Source: Nocardioides potassii
GTDB lineage: Bacteria > Actinomycetota > Actinomycetes > Propionibacteriales > Nocardioidaceae
Length of the DNA stretch: 64,000 nt
Assembly (NCBI RefSeq): GCF_021648885.1
Contig: NZ_JAKJHZ010000002.1
Coordinates: 1-64,000 of the forward strand
Direction: 5' to 3'
The notes beneath the pieces are model-generated. The model was not told where the DNA came from. It ran no database searches and was given only the letters and a program-made list of their open reading frames with translations. The translations under genes were made by a program, and so were the position numbers. Below, in pieces: positions 42,935 to 52,278 of the stretch (position 1 is its first letter; each line of letters opens with the position of its first letter).

Positions 42935-43924
42935 GCTCGCCGTGGAGCCGCAGGTGGGCCAAGCCAGTGGGGCACCCGGTCCGGCGCGTTCAGGCCCGTC
43001 GGCGGCGGCATGTGGGTGCCGGCGGGAGTCGAGCTCACCATCGCGCAGCGCGTGGTGGAGGCCGCGGCACGGCTGCCCGCGCACGGCGGCGTGACGGGGT
43101 GGGCAGCGCTGGCGTGGCTGAACGGCCGCTGGTTCGACGGCGTCGGTCCGCGGATGTCGCCGCGACCGGTGACGTTGGCGCTCGGGTGCCGACATACTCT
43201 GCGCCCCTCGCGCGGCCTCGCCGTGAGCCAGGAGCTGGTGCCAGCGGGCGAGATCCACCGCCTCCGAGGGCTACGGATCACGAGCGCGCTCTGGAGCGTC
43301 GCCTTCGAGATGCGAAAGGCTCCCGACGACGAGGCAGCTGTCATGGCCTTCGAGATGGCGGCGTACGACGACCTCGTGTCGGTGGCCGAGCTGGCCGCCT
43401 ACGTCCATACCGACCTGTGGATCAGGCAGGGGGTCGGCCGCATCCGTGAGCTCCTCCCCGACCTCGAGGAGAACAGCTGGTCCCCGCAGGAGTCCGTCAT
43501 GCGGCGGACGTGGGAGGCGGGTGGCTTCCCGCGTCCGCGGGCCAACCATCCAGTGTTCGACGCGGCTGGACGTCTCATCGGCACGCCCGACCTGCTCGAC
43601 CTCGATGCAGGCGTCTACGGGCTGTACGACGGAGGGCTGCACCTTGCCGGCGACGTCCGCCATCGCGACATCACCCAGGATGCGGCGTACCGGGGGCTCG
43701 GACTCGAAGGTGTCGTGATGATGGCGGGTGACCGGGCGGACCGCGACCCGTTCCTCGCACGGGTCCGTGAGGCGTACGCACGGGCGAGCCGGCGCCCGTC
43801 CGACGAACGACGGTGGCTTCGGGGCGTCCCTCGCTGGTGGACGCCCACCTTCACCGTCGAGCAGAGGCGCGCCCTGTCGTCGTACGACCGGGCTCGCGTC
43901 CTTCGCTATCGCTCTGCCTCGTGA
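42935..43924 (+). CDS. Hypothetical protein, AbiEi/endonuclease-like family
   Basis: About 329 residues. It begins with a short region ending GGGMWVPAGVEL, followed by QRVVEAAARLPAHGGVTGWAALAWL, a pattern seen in a large actinobacterial family annotated as AbiEi-like or restriction-endonuclease-like. The C-terminal part contains NHPVFDAAGRLIGTPDLLDLDAGVYGLYDG and GDVRHRDITQD, consistent with a PDDEXK-type nuclease fold (D in TPDLLD, later D/R). Its codon use is typical for the window. The start is uncertain (GTG 42848, TTG 42749 and ATG 43010 are alternatives). It is flanked on both sides by copies of the type D palindrome. Confidence 0.65.
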   Translation, partial: ARRGAAGGPSQWGTRSGAFRPVGGGMWVPAGVELTIAQRVVEAAARLPAHGGVTGWAALAWLNGRWFDGVGPRMSPRPVTLALGCRHTLRPSRGLAVSQELVPAGEIHRLRGLRITSALWSVAFEMRKAPDDEAAVMAFEMAAYDDLVSVAELAAYVHTDLWIRQGVGRIRELLPDLEENSWSPQESVMRRTWEAGGFPRPRANHPVFDAAGRLIGTPDLLDLDAGVYGLYDGGLHLAGDVRHRDITQDAAYRGLGLEGVVMMAGDRADRDPFLARVREAYARASRRPSDERRWLRGVPRWWTPTFTVEQRRALSSYDRARVLRYRSAS

Positions 43925-43940
43925 GGGCGCGTGCCCCCGG

Positions 43941-44004
43941 GGTATCTAGGGACGTCTTGGTAGGTCTTTGAGCCCTCCGACCTACCGAAACGTCCCTAGA
44001 TGCC
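43941..44004. repeat. TATCTAGGGACGTT palindrome, copy 2 (type D)
   Basis: Arms GGTATCTAGGGACGTCTTGG + TAGG (43941-43964) and inverse (43981-44004) with 3 mismatches in 24, around 16 bases. Located between the AbiEi-like gene and the convergent pit gene. Confidence 0.88.
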
Positions 44005-44067
44005 AATCCACGCGGACGTCGTACGACGCTGGCGGCGGTCAGGGCTGCGCGAGCCGAGGCCTTGACG

Positions 44068-45063
44068 TCAGGGGAGGAAGAGGTGGGCGACCGCGTAGCA
44101 GACGGCGGCGACGAGGCCGGCGGCCGGGAAGGTCAGGACCCAGGCGGTGAGGATGGACTTCGCGACGCCCCAGCGGACGGCGGAGAGCCGCTTGGTGGCA
44201 CCGACGCCCATCACGGCGGACGTGATGGTGTGGGTGGTCGAGATCGGGGCCTCGAAGACGTACGCCGTCGTGTACAGCACCGACGCGGCCACCGACTCCG
44301 CGGCGAACCCGCGGGGCGGGTCGAGGTGGATGATCCGCCGGCCCAGGGTGCGCATGATGCGCCAGCCGCCGGACCAGGTGCCGAGCGAGATCGCCGTCGC
44401 GGCGGCGATGATCACCCAGAGGGGGAGGCCGTCGGACTCGGCGACGTAGCCGCCGGTGAGGAGCGCCAGGAAGATCACGCCCATCGTCTTCTGGGCGTCC
44501 TGGAGGCCGTGGCCGAGCGCCATGGCGGCCGCCGAGATCGTCTGCGCAACCTTGAACCCGCGGTTGGCGCGACTCGGGTTGGCGTTGCGGAACAGCCACA
44601 TGATGCCGAGCATCACCGCGAAGCCGAGCGTGAAGGCGACGACCGGGGAGAGGAACATCGGGATGACGACCTTCTCCAGCACCACGGCCCAGTTGGCCGT
44701 CGCCCCGGCGGCCACGGCAGCGCCCACCAGCCCGCCGATCAGGGCGTGCGAGGACGACGACGGCAGGCCGTAGTACCAGGTGATGAGGTTCCAGGCGATG
44801 GCGCCGAGCAGGCCGCACATCACGATCACGAGCCCATGGCTCCCCGGCCCGGGGTCGATGGTGTCGGAGACGGTGTGGGCGACCTTCTGCCCGAGGAACG
44901 CACCGACGAAGTTCATGACCGCCGCCATGGCCAGGGCGACGCGCGGCTTCAGCGCACCCGTCGAGACCGAGGTGGCGATCGCGTTGGCAGCGTCGTGGAA
45001 GCCGTTGGTGTAGTCGAACACCAGGGCCACGACGACCACCGCGACGATGATCGCGATTTCCAT
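44068..45063 (-). CDS. pitA: Inorganic phosphate transporter PitA
   Basis: Low-affinity metal-phosphate/proton symporter, 331 residues, about ten hydrophobic helices. Family signatures: DYTNGFHDAANAIATSVSTGAL near 17-38 (key words GFHDAANAIATS) and the inverted-repeat copy SSSHALIGGLVGA near 98-110; a third related stretch PISTTHTITSAVMGVG near 272. Four bases downstream of its DUF47 partner. Unlike pst, this system works at high phosphate. Confidence 0.95.
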   Translation of the reverse strand: MEIAIIVAVVVVALVFDYTNGFHDAANAIATSVSTGALKPRVALAMAAVMNFVGAFLGQKVAHTVSDTIDPGPGSHGLVIVMCGLLGAIAWNLITWYYGLPSSSSHALIGGLVGAAVAAGATANWAVVLEKVVIPMFLSPVVAFTLGFAVMLGIMWLFRNANPSRANRGFKVAQTISAAAMALGHGLQDAQKTMGVIFLALLTGGYVAESDGLPLWVIIAAATAISLGTWSGGWRIMRTLGRRIIHLDPPRGFAAESVAASVLYTTAYVFEAPISTTHTITSAVMGVGATKRLSAVRWGVAKSILTAWVLTFPAAGLVAAVCYAVAHLFLP

Positions 45064-45067
45064 CGAG

Positions 45068-45685
45068 TCAGGACTCCTTGACCGCGATCTGCTCCACGAT
45101 GTTGGCGACCTTCTCGAACGCGTCGATCGCCCCCTCGAGGGACTCGACGATGTCCTTGAGCTTCAGCACCTCGAGCGCCTCGTAACCGCCCCCGAAGAGG
45201 TTGGCGAGGATCCGGCGGTACGACTTGTCGCCGGTGTTCTCGAGCCGGTTGATCTCGATCCAGTACTCGTCGAGCGAGGCCATCGACTCCAGCGACGGCA
45301 TCGCCGCAGCGGTCAGCTCGGCGCAGCGCTGGAGCACCTCGACCTGCTGCATCGTCTCCGGCGGCAGGCTGGTGACCTCGTAGAGGAGGACGAGGTCGAC
45401 GGCCTCGTCCATCATGTCCATCACGTCGTCGAGCGCCGAGGCGAGGTTGTAGATGTCCTCGCGGTCGAACGGCGTCACGAAGGTGCTGTTGACCCGACGC
45501 ACGATCGAGTGGGTGGTCTCGTCGGCGGCGTGCTCGGCCTCGCGCATGCGCTGGGCGATGTCGGCCTTCGAGTTGCCGTCGGACAGCATCTCGCTCAGGA
45601 GCTGCGCCCCGACGACGAGGTGGTTGGCGGCTTCGCTGAACAGGTCGTAGAACGAGCTGTCGACAGGGCGGAACTTCAAACGCAC
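45068..45685 (-). CDS. DUF47 (PhoU-like) Pit accessory protein
   Basis: 205-residue all-helical protein of the DUF47/PhoU-like family, which accompanies Pit transporters. Typical start: VRLKFRPVDSSFYDLFSEAANHLV, key words DSSFYDLF. Acidic metal-binding patches: DDVMDMMDEAVD near 90 and EYWIEINRLENTGDK near 138. I chose the GTG at 45685 because GGAG precedes it by 6 bases. It would regulate PitA activity or metal-phosphate binding. Cotranscribed with pitA. Confidence 0.93.
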   Translation of the reverse strand: MRLKFRPVDSSFYDLFSEAANHLVVGAQLLSEMLSDGNSKADIAQRMREAEHAADETTHSIVRRVNSTFVTPFDREDIYNLASALDDVMDMMDEAVDLVLLYEVTSLPPETMQQVEVLQRCAELTAAAMPSLESMASLDEYWIEINRLENTGDKSYRRILANLFGGGYEALEVLKLKDIVESLEGAIDAFEKVANIVEQIAVKES

Positions 45686-45805
45686 GGTGAACTCCGGAGG
45701 GGGGACGGATGAACCGTGCTTCATGCTAGGGGGTGACCCGCGTGCGGGCGCAACCGCGAGCCCCTCCCCAGGGCCGGGTGTGCCCGGACCCACGGCCGTA
45801 CGACG

Positions 45806-47983
45806 TCAGTGCCGGCGTCGCCGCTGCCGCTGGATGAGCTCGTCGTGCAGGTGCCGCTCGCCGTGGTGGAGGTGCCACTCGCCGTCCGAGTCGAGGTCCC
45901 ACGCGGTCGTGCCGGGGTCCAGCGCCAGGTCGAGGAGCGCGCGGACCTCCTCGACCACCTGCTCGTCGCGGAGCCGGACGAGCACCTCGACGCGGCGGTC
46001 GAGGTTGCGGTGCATCATGTCGGCCGAGCCGATCCAGGCAGCCGGCTCGCCGCCGTTCTCGAACCAGAACACCCGGCTGTGCTCGAGGAACCGGCCGAGG
46101 ACCGAGCGGACCCGGATCGTCTCCGACAGCCCGGGCACGCCTGGTCGCAGGGAGCAGATGCCGCGGATGACCAGCTCGACCCGCACGCCCGCCTGCGAGG
46201 CGAGGTAGAGCGCGTCGATCACCGCCTCGTCGACCACCGAGTTGGCCTTGATCCGGATGCCCGCCGTGCGGCCGGCCTGGTGGTGGGCGATCTCCTGGTG
46301 GATCTGCGCGACGAGGCCGTCGCGCACCCCGTGCGGGGCCACGAGGAGGTGCTCGTAGGTGCGGTTGCGGCTGATGCCCGAGAGGTTGTTGAACAGCAGG
46401 GCGACGTCCTCGCCGATCTCCGCATCGGCCGTCAGCAGCCCCAGGTCCTCGTAGAGGCGTGCCGTCTTGGGGTTGTAGTTGCCCGTCCCGACGTGCACGT
46501 AGCGCCGGATGCCCTCGGGCTCGTCGCGGACCACCATCGAGAGCTTGCAGTGGGTCTTGAGCCCGACCAGGCCGTAGACCACGTGGCAGCCGGCCTGCTC
46601 GAGCTTGCGGGCCCAGCGGATGTTGGCCTGCTCGTCGAAGCGGGCCTTGATCTCGACGATCACCAGCACCTGCTTGCCGGCCTCGGCCGCGTCGATGAGC
46701 GCCTCGATGATCGGGCTGTCGCCCGAGGTGCGGTAGAGCGTCTGCTTGATCGCCAGGACGTGCGGGTCGGCCGCCGCCTGCTCGAGGAAGCGCTGCACCG
46801 ACGTCGCGAACGAGTCGTAGGGGTGGTGCAGCAGCACGTCGTGGCGCGCCACCGAGTCGAAGACGTCGACGGGGGAGGCCGACTCGACCTCCGCCAGGCT
46901 GGGGTGGGTCGAGGGGAGGAAGGCGGCGTACTTCAGGTCGTCGCGCGGCAGGTCGGCGATCGAGTGCAGCCCCGTCAGGTCGAGCGGGCCGGGCAGCGAG
47001 ACCACCTCGTCGCGGCTCACGCCGAGCTCGGAGACCAGCAGGTCGAGCACCTTCGGGTCCATCGACTCCTCGACCTCGAGCCGCACCGGCGGGCCGAACC
47101 GTCGCCGCTGCAGCTCCTTCTCGAGCGCCTTGAGGAGGTTCTCGGCGTCGTCCTCCTCGACCTCCAGGTCCTCGTTGCGGGTGACCCGGAAGGTGTGCGC
47201 GCCGAGGACCTCCATGCCGTTGAAGAGCTTCTTGAGGTGCTCGCCGATGACGTCCTCGATCGGCACGAACCGCTGGTTGCCGAGCTCGATGAACCGCCCG
47301 AAGGTCGGCGGCACCTTCACGCGCGCGAAGTGCTCGGTGCCCGTCTTCGGGTGCCGTACGACGACCGCGAGGTTGAGCGACAGCCCGGAGATGTAGGGGA
47401 AGGGGTGCGCCGGGTCGACGGCGAGGGGGGTGAGGACCGGGAAGATCCGGTCCTTGAAGAGCTTCTTGCAGACCTTCTGCTCCTCGCGGTCGAGGTCGGC
47501 CCACCGGACGATCTCGATGCCCTGCGCGCCGAGCTCGGGGAGCAGGTCGGCGAAGGCGCGGGTGTGCCGCTCCATGAGCTCGCGGCTGCTCGCCCACAGC
47601 TGCTCGATCTGCTCGCGCGGCATCAGGCCGCTGGCCGCCCGCACGGCCACCCCGGCGGCGATGCGGCGCTTGAGGCCGGCGACCCGGACCATGAAGAACT
47701 CGTCGAGGTTGCTGGCGAAGATCGCGAGGAAGCGGGCCCGCTCGAGCAGCGGCAGCTGCGGGTCCTCGGCGAGCTCGAGCACGCGCTGGTTGAAGTGCAC
47801 CCACGAGATCTCGCGATCGATGAACCGGTCCTCGAACTTCTCGACGGCCTCGATCTGGGCCGCGTCGGGCGTGTAGGGCGGCTCGACGTCGAAGGTCTCG
47901 GTGGGGTGGCCGAAGGGCTCCGACACCGGCCCCTCGTCGACCGACGGCGAGGTCGTGCTGGTGAGGGTGGCGGGGTCCGGCAT
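45806..47983 (-). CDS. ppk: Polyphosphate kinase 1
   Basis: 725-residue enzyme that reversibly polymerises the gamma-phosphate of ATP into polyphosphate. N-domain: [19 protein letters not shown] near 56-74. The phospho-acceptor His is in GLKTHCKLS near 466, and [15 protein letters not shown] near 485 is the second conserved His loop. C-domain: [30 protein letters not shown] near 635-665 (key words GSADMM and RNLDRRVE). It begins with ATG at 47983 after about 45 bases shared with dsrE. Part of the phosphate island. Confidence 0.96.
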   Translation of the reverse strand: MPDPATLTSTTSPSVDEGPVSEPFGHPTETFDVEPPYTPDAAQIEAVEKFEDRFIDREISWVHFNQRVLELAEDPQLPLLERARFLAIFASNLDEFFMVRVAGLKRRIAAGVAVRAASGLMPREQIEQLWASSRELMERHTRAFADLLPELGAQGIEIVRWADLDREEQKVCKKLFKDRIFPVLTPLAVDPAHPFPYISGLSLNLAVVVRHPKTGTEHFARVKVPPTFGRFIELGNQRFVPIEDVIGEHLKKLFNGMEVLGAHTFRVTRNEDLEVEEDDAENLLKALEKELQRRRFGPPVRLEVEESMDPKVLDLLVSELGVSRDEVVSLPGPLDLTGLHSIADLPRDDLKYAAFLPSTHPSLAEVESASPVDVFDSVARHDVLLHHPYDSFATSVQRFLEQAAADPHVLAIKQTLYRTSGDSPIIEALIDAAEAGKQVLVIVEIKARFDEQANIRWARKLEQAGCHVVYGLVGLKTHCKLSMVVRDEPEGIRRYVHVGTGNYNPKTARLYEDLGLLTADAEIGEDVALLFNNLSGISRNRTYEHLLVAPHGVRDGLVAQIHQEIAHHQAGRTAGIRIKANSVVDEAVIDALYLASQAGVRVELVIRGICSLRPGVPGLSETIRVRSVLGRFLEHSRVFWFENGGEPAAWIGSADMMHRNLDRRVEVLVRLRDEQVVEEVRALLDLALDPGTTAWDLDSDGEWHLHHGERHLHDELIQRQRRRRH

Positions 47984-48029
47984 GGGCCCAGTGTGGCACC
48001 GCGAGGTGAACGGCGGATGACCTGAACGG

Positions 48030-48392
48030 CTAGTAGACGAGGGCCTGCACGCCGTCGCCCAGCACCTGCTCGGCGAACACCGCCGCACCGGCGATCCGGA
48101 CGCCCTCGCGCAGGTCGTCCTCGCCGATCCCGCGCCGCGCGGCGCACTGCGAGCACACGGTGACCGACCCGGTGTCGAGCACGACCGCCAGCAGCTGGTC
48201 GAGGGGCGTCGCGAGGTCGAGCTCGAACTCCTCGGCGCGGCCCGGGACGCCGTACCAGGCCGCCTCGCCGGTCAGCCACAGCGAGACCTCGGCACCGGCG
48301 GCGGCCGCCGCGGCGGCGACGGTGAACCCCTGGTTGAGCCGCTCGGCCTCCTCGGCGCCGCAGGTGACCTTGACGACCAGTGAGCGAGCCAT
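48030..48392 (-). CDS. DsrE family protein
   Basis: 120-residue DsrE-fold protein. It has [19 protein letters not shown] at the start, [16 protein letters not shown] near 33, and [15 protein letters not shown] near 79-93 with a CxxC pair, unlike some family members that have one Cys. These proteins often move sulfur. It is 46 bases upstream of ppk on the same strand and divergent from the nitrobindin gene. Soluble; no other domains. Confidence 0.88.
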   Translation of the reverse strand: MARSLVVKVTCGAEEAERLNQGFTVAAAAAAAGAEVSLWLTGEAAWYGVPGRAEEFELDLATPLDQLLAVVLDTGSVTVCSQCAARRGIGEDDLREGVRIAGAAVFAEQVLGDGVQALVY

Positions 48393-48415
48393 GTCGCCAC
48401 ACTAGAGTGACGGCC

Positions 48416-48910
48416 ATGCCCTTCGAGCTGCCGGACAACCTGCACCCCAACTGCGGCCCCGTCGCCTGGCTCCTCGGCACGTGGCGCGGCAACGGTCACG
48501 GTGCGTACCCGACGATCGAGTCCTTCCAGTTCGGCCAGGAGCTGATCTTCACCCACGACGGCCGCCCGTTCTTCCACTACATGTCGCGCTCGTGGATCGT
48601 CGACGAGCAGGGCGAGTTCGTCCGCGACGCCGCGATGGAGACCGGCTTCCTCCGGTGCCCCGAGCCGGGCAAGGTCGAGCTCCTCCTCGCGCACAACATC
48701 GGCTTCTCCGAGATCTGGTACGGCGCCGCCGACGCCGGCAAGCTCGAGCTCCACACCGCCGGCGTCTCCTTCACCGAGACCGCCAAGGAGGTCACCGCGG
48801 GCTCGCGGATGTACGGCAACGTGGAGGGCGACCTGCTCTACGCCTACGACATGGCCGCCGTCGGCCAGGAGCTCCAGCCCCACACGTGGGGTCGGCTCAA
48901 GCGAGCCTGA
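48416..48910 (+). CDS. Nitrobindin-like heme/fatty-acid-binding beta-barrel protein
   Basis: 164-residue member of the nitrobindin (FABP-like) family. The signature WLLGTWRGNGHGAYP lies near 18-32, and the C-terminal His (QPHTWGRLKRA near 155) is the proximal heme ligand in characterised homologs. It could bind ferric heme and scavenge nitric oxide or peroxynitrite, as shown for mycobacterial homologs. The start ATG is at 48416. It is 16 bases upstream of a Fur-family gene, which suggests a shared operon. Confidence 0.9.
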   Translation: MPFELPDNLHPNCGPVAWLLGTWRGNGHGAYPTIESFQFGQELIFTHDGRPFFHYMSRSWIVDEQGEFVRDAAMETGFLRCPEPGKVELLLAHNIGFSEIWYGAADAGKLELHTAGVSFTETAKEVTAGSRMYGNVEGDLLYAYDMAAVGQELQPHTWGRLKRA

Positions 48911-48926
48911 CCACCCGAGACGACCG

Positions 48927-49337
48927 ATGAGCGACGACCTCGCCGCCCGGCTGCGGGAGCAGGGACTGCGGCTCACCCCGCAGCGCCAGCTCATCCTGCG
49001 GGCGGTCGAGGAGCTGCGGCACGCGACGCCCGACGAGGTCCTCGCGCACGTGCGCAGCCAGGTCAGCTCGGTCAACGCCTCGACGGTCTACCGCACGCTC
49101 GAGGTGCTCGAGGAGCTCGGGTTGGTGCGCCACACGCACCTGAGCGACCGCGCGCCGACGTACCACTCCAACCTCGAGCACGAGCACGTCCACGCGGTCT
49201 GCCGCCGCTGCCGGAAGGTGCGGTCGTACGACCCCGCTGTCGTGCAGCCGGTCGTCGACGCCCTCGCCGCCGACGGGTTCGTCGTCGACGTCGGCCACCT
49301 CGCGATCTTCGGGGAGTGCGCCAACTGCGAGTCCTGA
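48927..49337 (+). CDS. Fur family transcriptional regulator
   Basis: 136-residue metalloregulator. The winged helix (about 8-80) contains LTPQRQLILRAV and VNASTVYRTLEVLEELGLV. Metal residues: HEHVHAVCRRCRKV near 88-101 and GECANCES at the C-terminus supply the structural zinc CxxC pairs. Whether it senses iron, zinc or peroxide is undecidable here. It follows the nitrobindin gene by 16 bases. Confidence 0.93.
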   Translation: MSDDLAARLREQGLRLTPQRQLILRAVEELRHATPDEVLAHVRSQVSSVNASTVYRTLEVLEELGLVRHTHLSDRAPTYHSNLEHEHVHAVCRRCRKVRSYDPAVVQPVVDALAADGFVVDVGHLAIFGECANCES

Positions 49338-49355
49338 GCGCATATTGCAAGAAGT

Positions 49356-49376
49356 CTTTCGAAAGAGTACTTTCGA
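49356..49376. promoter_or_regulatory. CTTTCGAAAG operator before the HTH-MFS pair
   Basis: A perfect 10-base palindrome CTTTCGAAAG (49356-49365) is followed after 3 bases by ACTTTCGA (49369-49376), a further half-site. It lies 4 bases before the regulator GTG and probably allows autorepression. Confidence 0.55.
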
Positions 49377-49379
49377 CGA

Positions 49380-49946
49380 GTGCCTGATCCTCGTCGCCTC
49401 CGTGACCCCCGTGCGCTGACCGCGCTCGCCCATCCCGTGCGACTCGGCATCATCGAGCTGCTCGCGACCGAGGGCCCGATGACCGCCAGCCAGCTGGCCG
49501 ACCGGCTCGACGAGTCGCCGGCCAACTGCTCGTGGCACCTGCGCAAGCTCGCCGAGCACGCCTTCATCGAGGAGGCCGAGGGCGGCACCGGTCGCCAGCG
49601 TCCGTGGCAGATGGCCTACCAGGGCCTCAGCTGGGGCGAGGACGACGACGCATCGCCCGAGGAGCAGCGCGCCGGCGAGGCCCTCGCCCGGGCGATGATG
49701 GAGCGCTGGGTCGACCGCTACCTGCGCGCCGACGTGTCGGAGACGGTGCCGGCCTGGCGCGAGGCGAACCGCCTCACGCAGACCATGGGGTGGCTCACGG
49801 TCGATGAGCTGCGGGAGGTCAACGACCGGGTCGTCGAGCTGATCCGTGCCTACGAGGACCGGATGGCCGATCCCTCGGCCCGTCCGGAGGGCTCCCGCCT
49901 GGTCGAGATGGTGGCGTGGGGTGCCGCCGTCGAGGTGACCCGGTGA
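49380..49946 (+). CDS. ArsR/HTH_20-type transcriptional regulator
   Basis: 188-residue winged-helix protein. The DNA-binding part is RALTALAHPVRLGIIELLATEG near 11-32 (key words ALAHPVRLGII) and ASQLADRLDESPANCSWHLRKLAEHAFIEEAEG, and the C-terminal helical region carries the dimer or ligand site. GTG start with operator-like repeats just upstream and an overlapping MFS gene (GTGA) after it. It is the likely local repressor of the MFS exporter. Confidence 0.88.
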   Translation: MPDPRRLRDPRALTALAHPVRLGIIELLATEGPMTASQLADRLDESPANCSWHLRKLAEHAFIEEAEGGTGRQRPWQMAYQGLSWGEDDDASPEEQRAGEALARAMMERWVDRYLRADVSETVPAWREANRLTQTMGWLTVDELREVNDRVVELIRAYEDRMADPSARPEGSRLVEMVAWGAAVEVTR

Positions 49947-51214
49947 GGGCCGCCTTCGCCCAGCCCGGCTTCACCCGGCTGTTCGCCGGCCTCTCCACCT
50001 CGATGCTCGGCGACTCGATCATGCTGCTGGTCCTCAGCATCTGGGTGAAGACGCTGACGGGCTCGAGCGCGATGGCGGGCTTCACCTTCTTCTTCATGTG
50101 CATCCCGGCGATCTTCGCACCGCTCGTCGGCGTGTGGATCGACCGCCTCAGGCGCAAGCCGATGCTCGTGTGGGGCAACCTGCTCACCGCGGTCGCGGTG
50201 CTGCCGCTGCTCCTGGTGCGCGACGCCGGCGACGTCTGGATCATCTGGACCGTCGCGGGACTCTACGGCGTCAGCTTCGTCGTGCTGCCCGCCGGCATCA
50301 ACGGCCTCCTCAAGGAGCTCATGCCCGACGACCTGCTGGTCGAGGCCAACTCCAGCCTCCAGACGATCAAGGAGTCCTACCGCCTCTTCGGCCCGCTCCT
50401 CGGCGCCGCGCTCTTCGCCTGGCTGGGCGGCTGGGCGGTCGCGCTCGTCGACATCGCGTCGTTCGTCATCGCGGCCGCCGTGATCTCCACCATCACGGTC
50501 GACGAGGAGGCGCCCGAGCGGGAGGAGTCGGCGTACTGGACCCAGCTGACCGAGGGCCTGACCCACCTCGTGCACGACCGGGTCCTCGGCAACCTGCTGA
50601 TCGGCTTCGGCCTCTCGATGCTCGTCCTCGGCTTCACCGAGTCCGCGATCTTCGCCCTCACCGACCACTTCGGGAAGGAGGCGACCTACGTCAGCGTCAT
50701 CGTGTCCGTGCAGGGCATCGGCGCGGTCGCCGGAGGGGTGCTCTCCGCGCGATGCGTACGACGCTTCGGCGAGGTCGCGACGAGCACGCTCGCGCTGGTC
50801 CTGCTCGGCGCGAGTGCCCTCGGCATCGCCGCGTCACCGGTCATCGCCGGGGTGCTGGTCAGCGTGGTGCTCTTCGGCGCCTCGCTGCCGCTGCTCGTCG
50901 TCGCCTACATGACGATCCTCCAGCGACGCACGCCCCAGCGCCTGATGGGGCGGGTCTCCACCGCTGCCGAGGTGGTGATGACGGTCCCGAGCGCGATCTC
51001 GCTGGCCTTCGGCGCGGTGCTGGTGTCGCTGGTCGACTGGCGCTGGATCTTCCTCGTCATCGGCCTCGCCACCTTCGCGGGCGCCGGTCACGTCGCCTTC
51101 TGGCTGCGCGACGAGCTGCGCGGACGTACGACCGTCGCGCCCGAGGTCGCGGACGAGCCGCCCGCGCCGCTCGACCCGTCCTCGCCGCTGGGGCCGGGCG
51201 TCGGCGCCTCCTAG
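49943..51214 (+). CDS. MFS transporter
   Basis: 423-residue transporter with twelve helices, of the same MFS_3/enterobactin-exporter-like group as the one at 3832-5097. The motif DRLRRKPMLVWGNLL near 67 matches the conserved loop after helix 2, and the C-terminal tail is proline-rich. GTG start overlaps the regulator stop, so regulator and pump form a two-gene operon. Substrates are unknown. Confidence 0.9.
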   Translation: MRAAFAQPGFTRLFAGLSTSMLGDSIMLLVLSIWVKTLTGSSAMAGFTFFFMCIPAIFAPLVGVWIDRLRRKPMLVWGNLLTAVAVLPLLLVRDAGDVWIIWTVAGLYGVSFVVLPAGINGLLKELMPDDLLVEANSSLQTIKESYRLFGPLLGAALFAWLGGWAVALVDIASFVIAAAVISTITVDEEAPEREESAYWTQLTEGLTHLVHDRVLGNLLIGFGLSMLVLGFTESAIFALTDHFGKEATYVSVIVSVQGIGAVAGGVLSARCVRRFGEVATSTLALVLLGASALGIAASPVIAGVLVSVVLFGASLPLLVVAYMTILQRRTPQRLMGRVSTAAEVVMTVPSAISLAFGAVLVSLVDWRWIFLVIGLATFAGAGHVAFWLRDELRGRTTVAPEVADEPPAPLDPSSPLGPGVGAS

Positions 51215-51223
51215 GATGGGGTC

Positions 51224-52159
51224 ATGGCAAGCCCGCTCCTCGCCCTCCCCGGGGCCGTCGCCGGTGACGGCATCGACGCCCCGGTCGCCGCGCACTACGG
51301 CTCGTTCAACACCGAGCAGCGCGCCCTGGCGCAGGGTGACGGGTTCGTGGACCTGTCCCACCGCGACGTCCTCCGGATCTCCGGTCCCGAGCGGCTGAGC
51401 TGGCTGCACAACCTGACGACCCAGTACTTCGACGGCCTCGCTCCCGGCACCTGGACGCAGGCGCTGGTGCTCAGCCCGCAGGGGCACGTCGAGCACGCCT
51501 TCACCGGCGTCGACGACGGCGAGGCGTTCACCGCGCACACCGAGCCGGGGGCCGGCGCGGCCCTCGTCGACTGGCTCGAGCGGATGAAGTTCATGACCCG
51601 CGCCGAGGTCTCCCTCGTCGACGACCTCGCCGTGATGTGGCGACCGTGGGAGGGCCCGGGGCGCTACGACCTCGTCCCCCGCGACCGCCTGATGGCGTAC
51701 GCCGACGCGGCCGGGCCGGCCGCCGGCCTGTGGGCGTTCGAGGCGCTGCGCATCGAGCGCGGCGAGCCGCGTCTCGGCCTGGACACCGACCACCGCACGA
51801 TCCCCAACGAGGTCGGCTGGATCGGTCCGGCGGTCCACCTCGACAAGGGCTGCTACCGCGGCCAGGAGACGGTCGCCCGGGTCCACACCCTCGGCCGCCC
51901 GCCGCGCCGGCTGGTGCTGCTGCACCTCGACGGCTCGGAGAACCGGCTCCCGCCACCCGGCTCGCCCGTGTCCTACGAGGGCCGTGACGTCGGCTTCGTC
52001 GGCTCGAGCGCGCGCCACCACGAGCTCGGCCCGGTCGCGCTCGCGCTCGTGAAGCGCAACGTCCCGGTCGAGGCGACCCTCACGGTCGACGAGATGCCCG
52101 CCGCCCAGGAGGTCGTCGTCGACCCCGAGGTCGGCCTCCACGTCCGCCCCCTCCGCTGA
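51224..52159 (+). CDS. ygfZ: Folate-binding protein YgfZ
   Basis: 311-residue tetrahydrofolate-dependent protein of the GcvT-like family that helps repair or build Fe-S clusters. The signature KGCYRGQETVAR is near 208-219 (Cys at the centre). Earlier it has DLSHRDVLRISGPERLSWLHNLTTQ near 43. Also called tRNA-modifying or iron-sulfur assembly factor in E. coli. Start ATG at 51224 is 9 bases after the MFS stop. Confidence 0.94.
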   Translation: MASPLLALPGAVAGDGIDAPVAAHYGSFNTEQRALAQGDGFVDLSHRDVLRISGPERLSWLHNLTTQYFDGLAPGTWTQALVLSPQGHVEHAFTGVDDGEAFTAHTEPGAGAALVDWLERMKFMTRAEVSLVDDLAVMWRPWEGPGRYDLVPRDRLMAYADAAGPAAGLWAFEALRIERGEPRLGLDTDHRTIPNEVGWIGPAVHLDKGCYRGQETVARVHTLGRPPRRLVLLHLDGSENRLPPPGSPVSYEGRDVGFVGSSARHHELGPVALALVKRNVPVEATLTVDEMPAAQEVVVDPEVGLHVRPLR

Positions 52160-52201
52160 CCCGAATCTCCTTCGTCACCGCGAGCATCGGTCGTCTACCC
52201 G

Positions 52202-52265
52202 GGTATCTAGGGACGTTCTGGTAGGTGGATCGGCCCTCGGGCCTACCACAACGTCCCTAGATACC
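52202..52265. repeat. TATCTAGGGACGTT palindrome, copy 3 (type D)
   Basis: Arms of 24 bases (52202-52225 and 52242-52265) with one mismatch, around 16 bases. Located between ygfZ and the convergent mshD gene, 13 bases from the mshD stop. Matches copies 1 and 2 over the whole arm. Confidence 0.9.
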
Positions 52266-52278
52266 GGGCTCGGGAGGG

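Noticed and set aside
42653..44004. AbiEi-like gene flanked by type D palindromes as a composite mobile element
   Set aside because: A third copy at 52202 stands without such a gene, there is no target duplication, and the gene's composition is ordinary. Kept as a weak possibility only.
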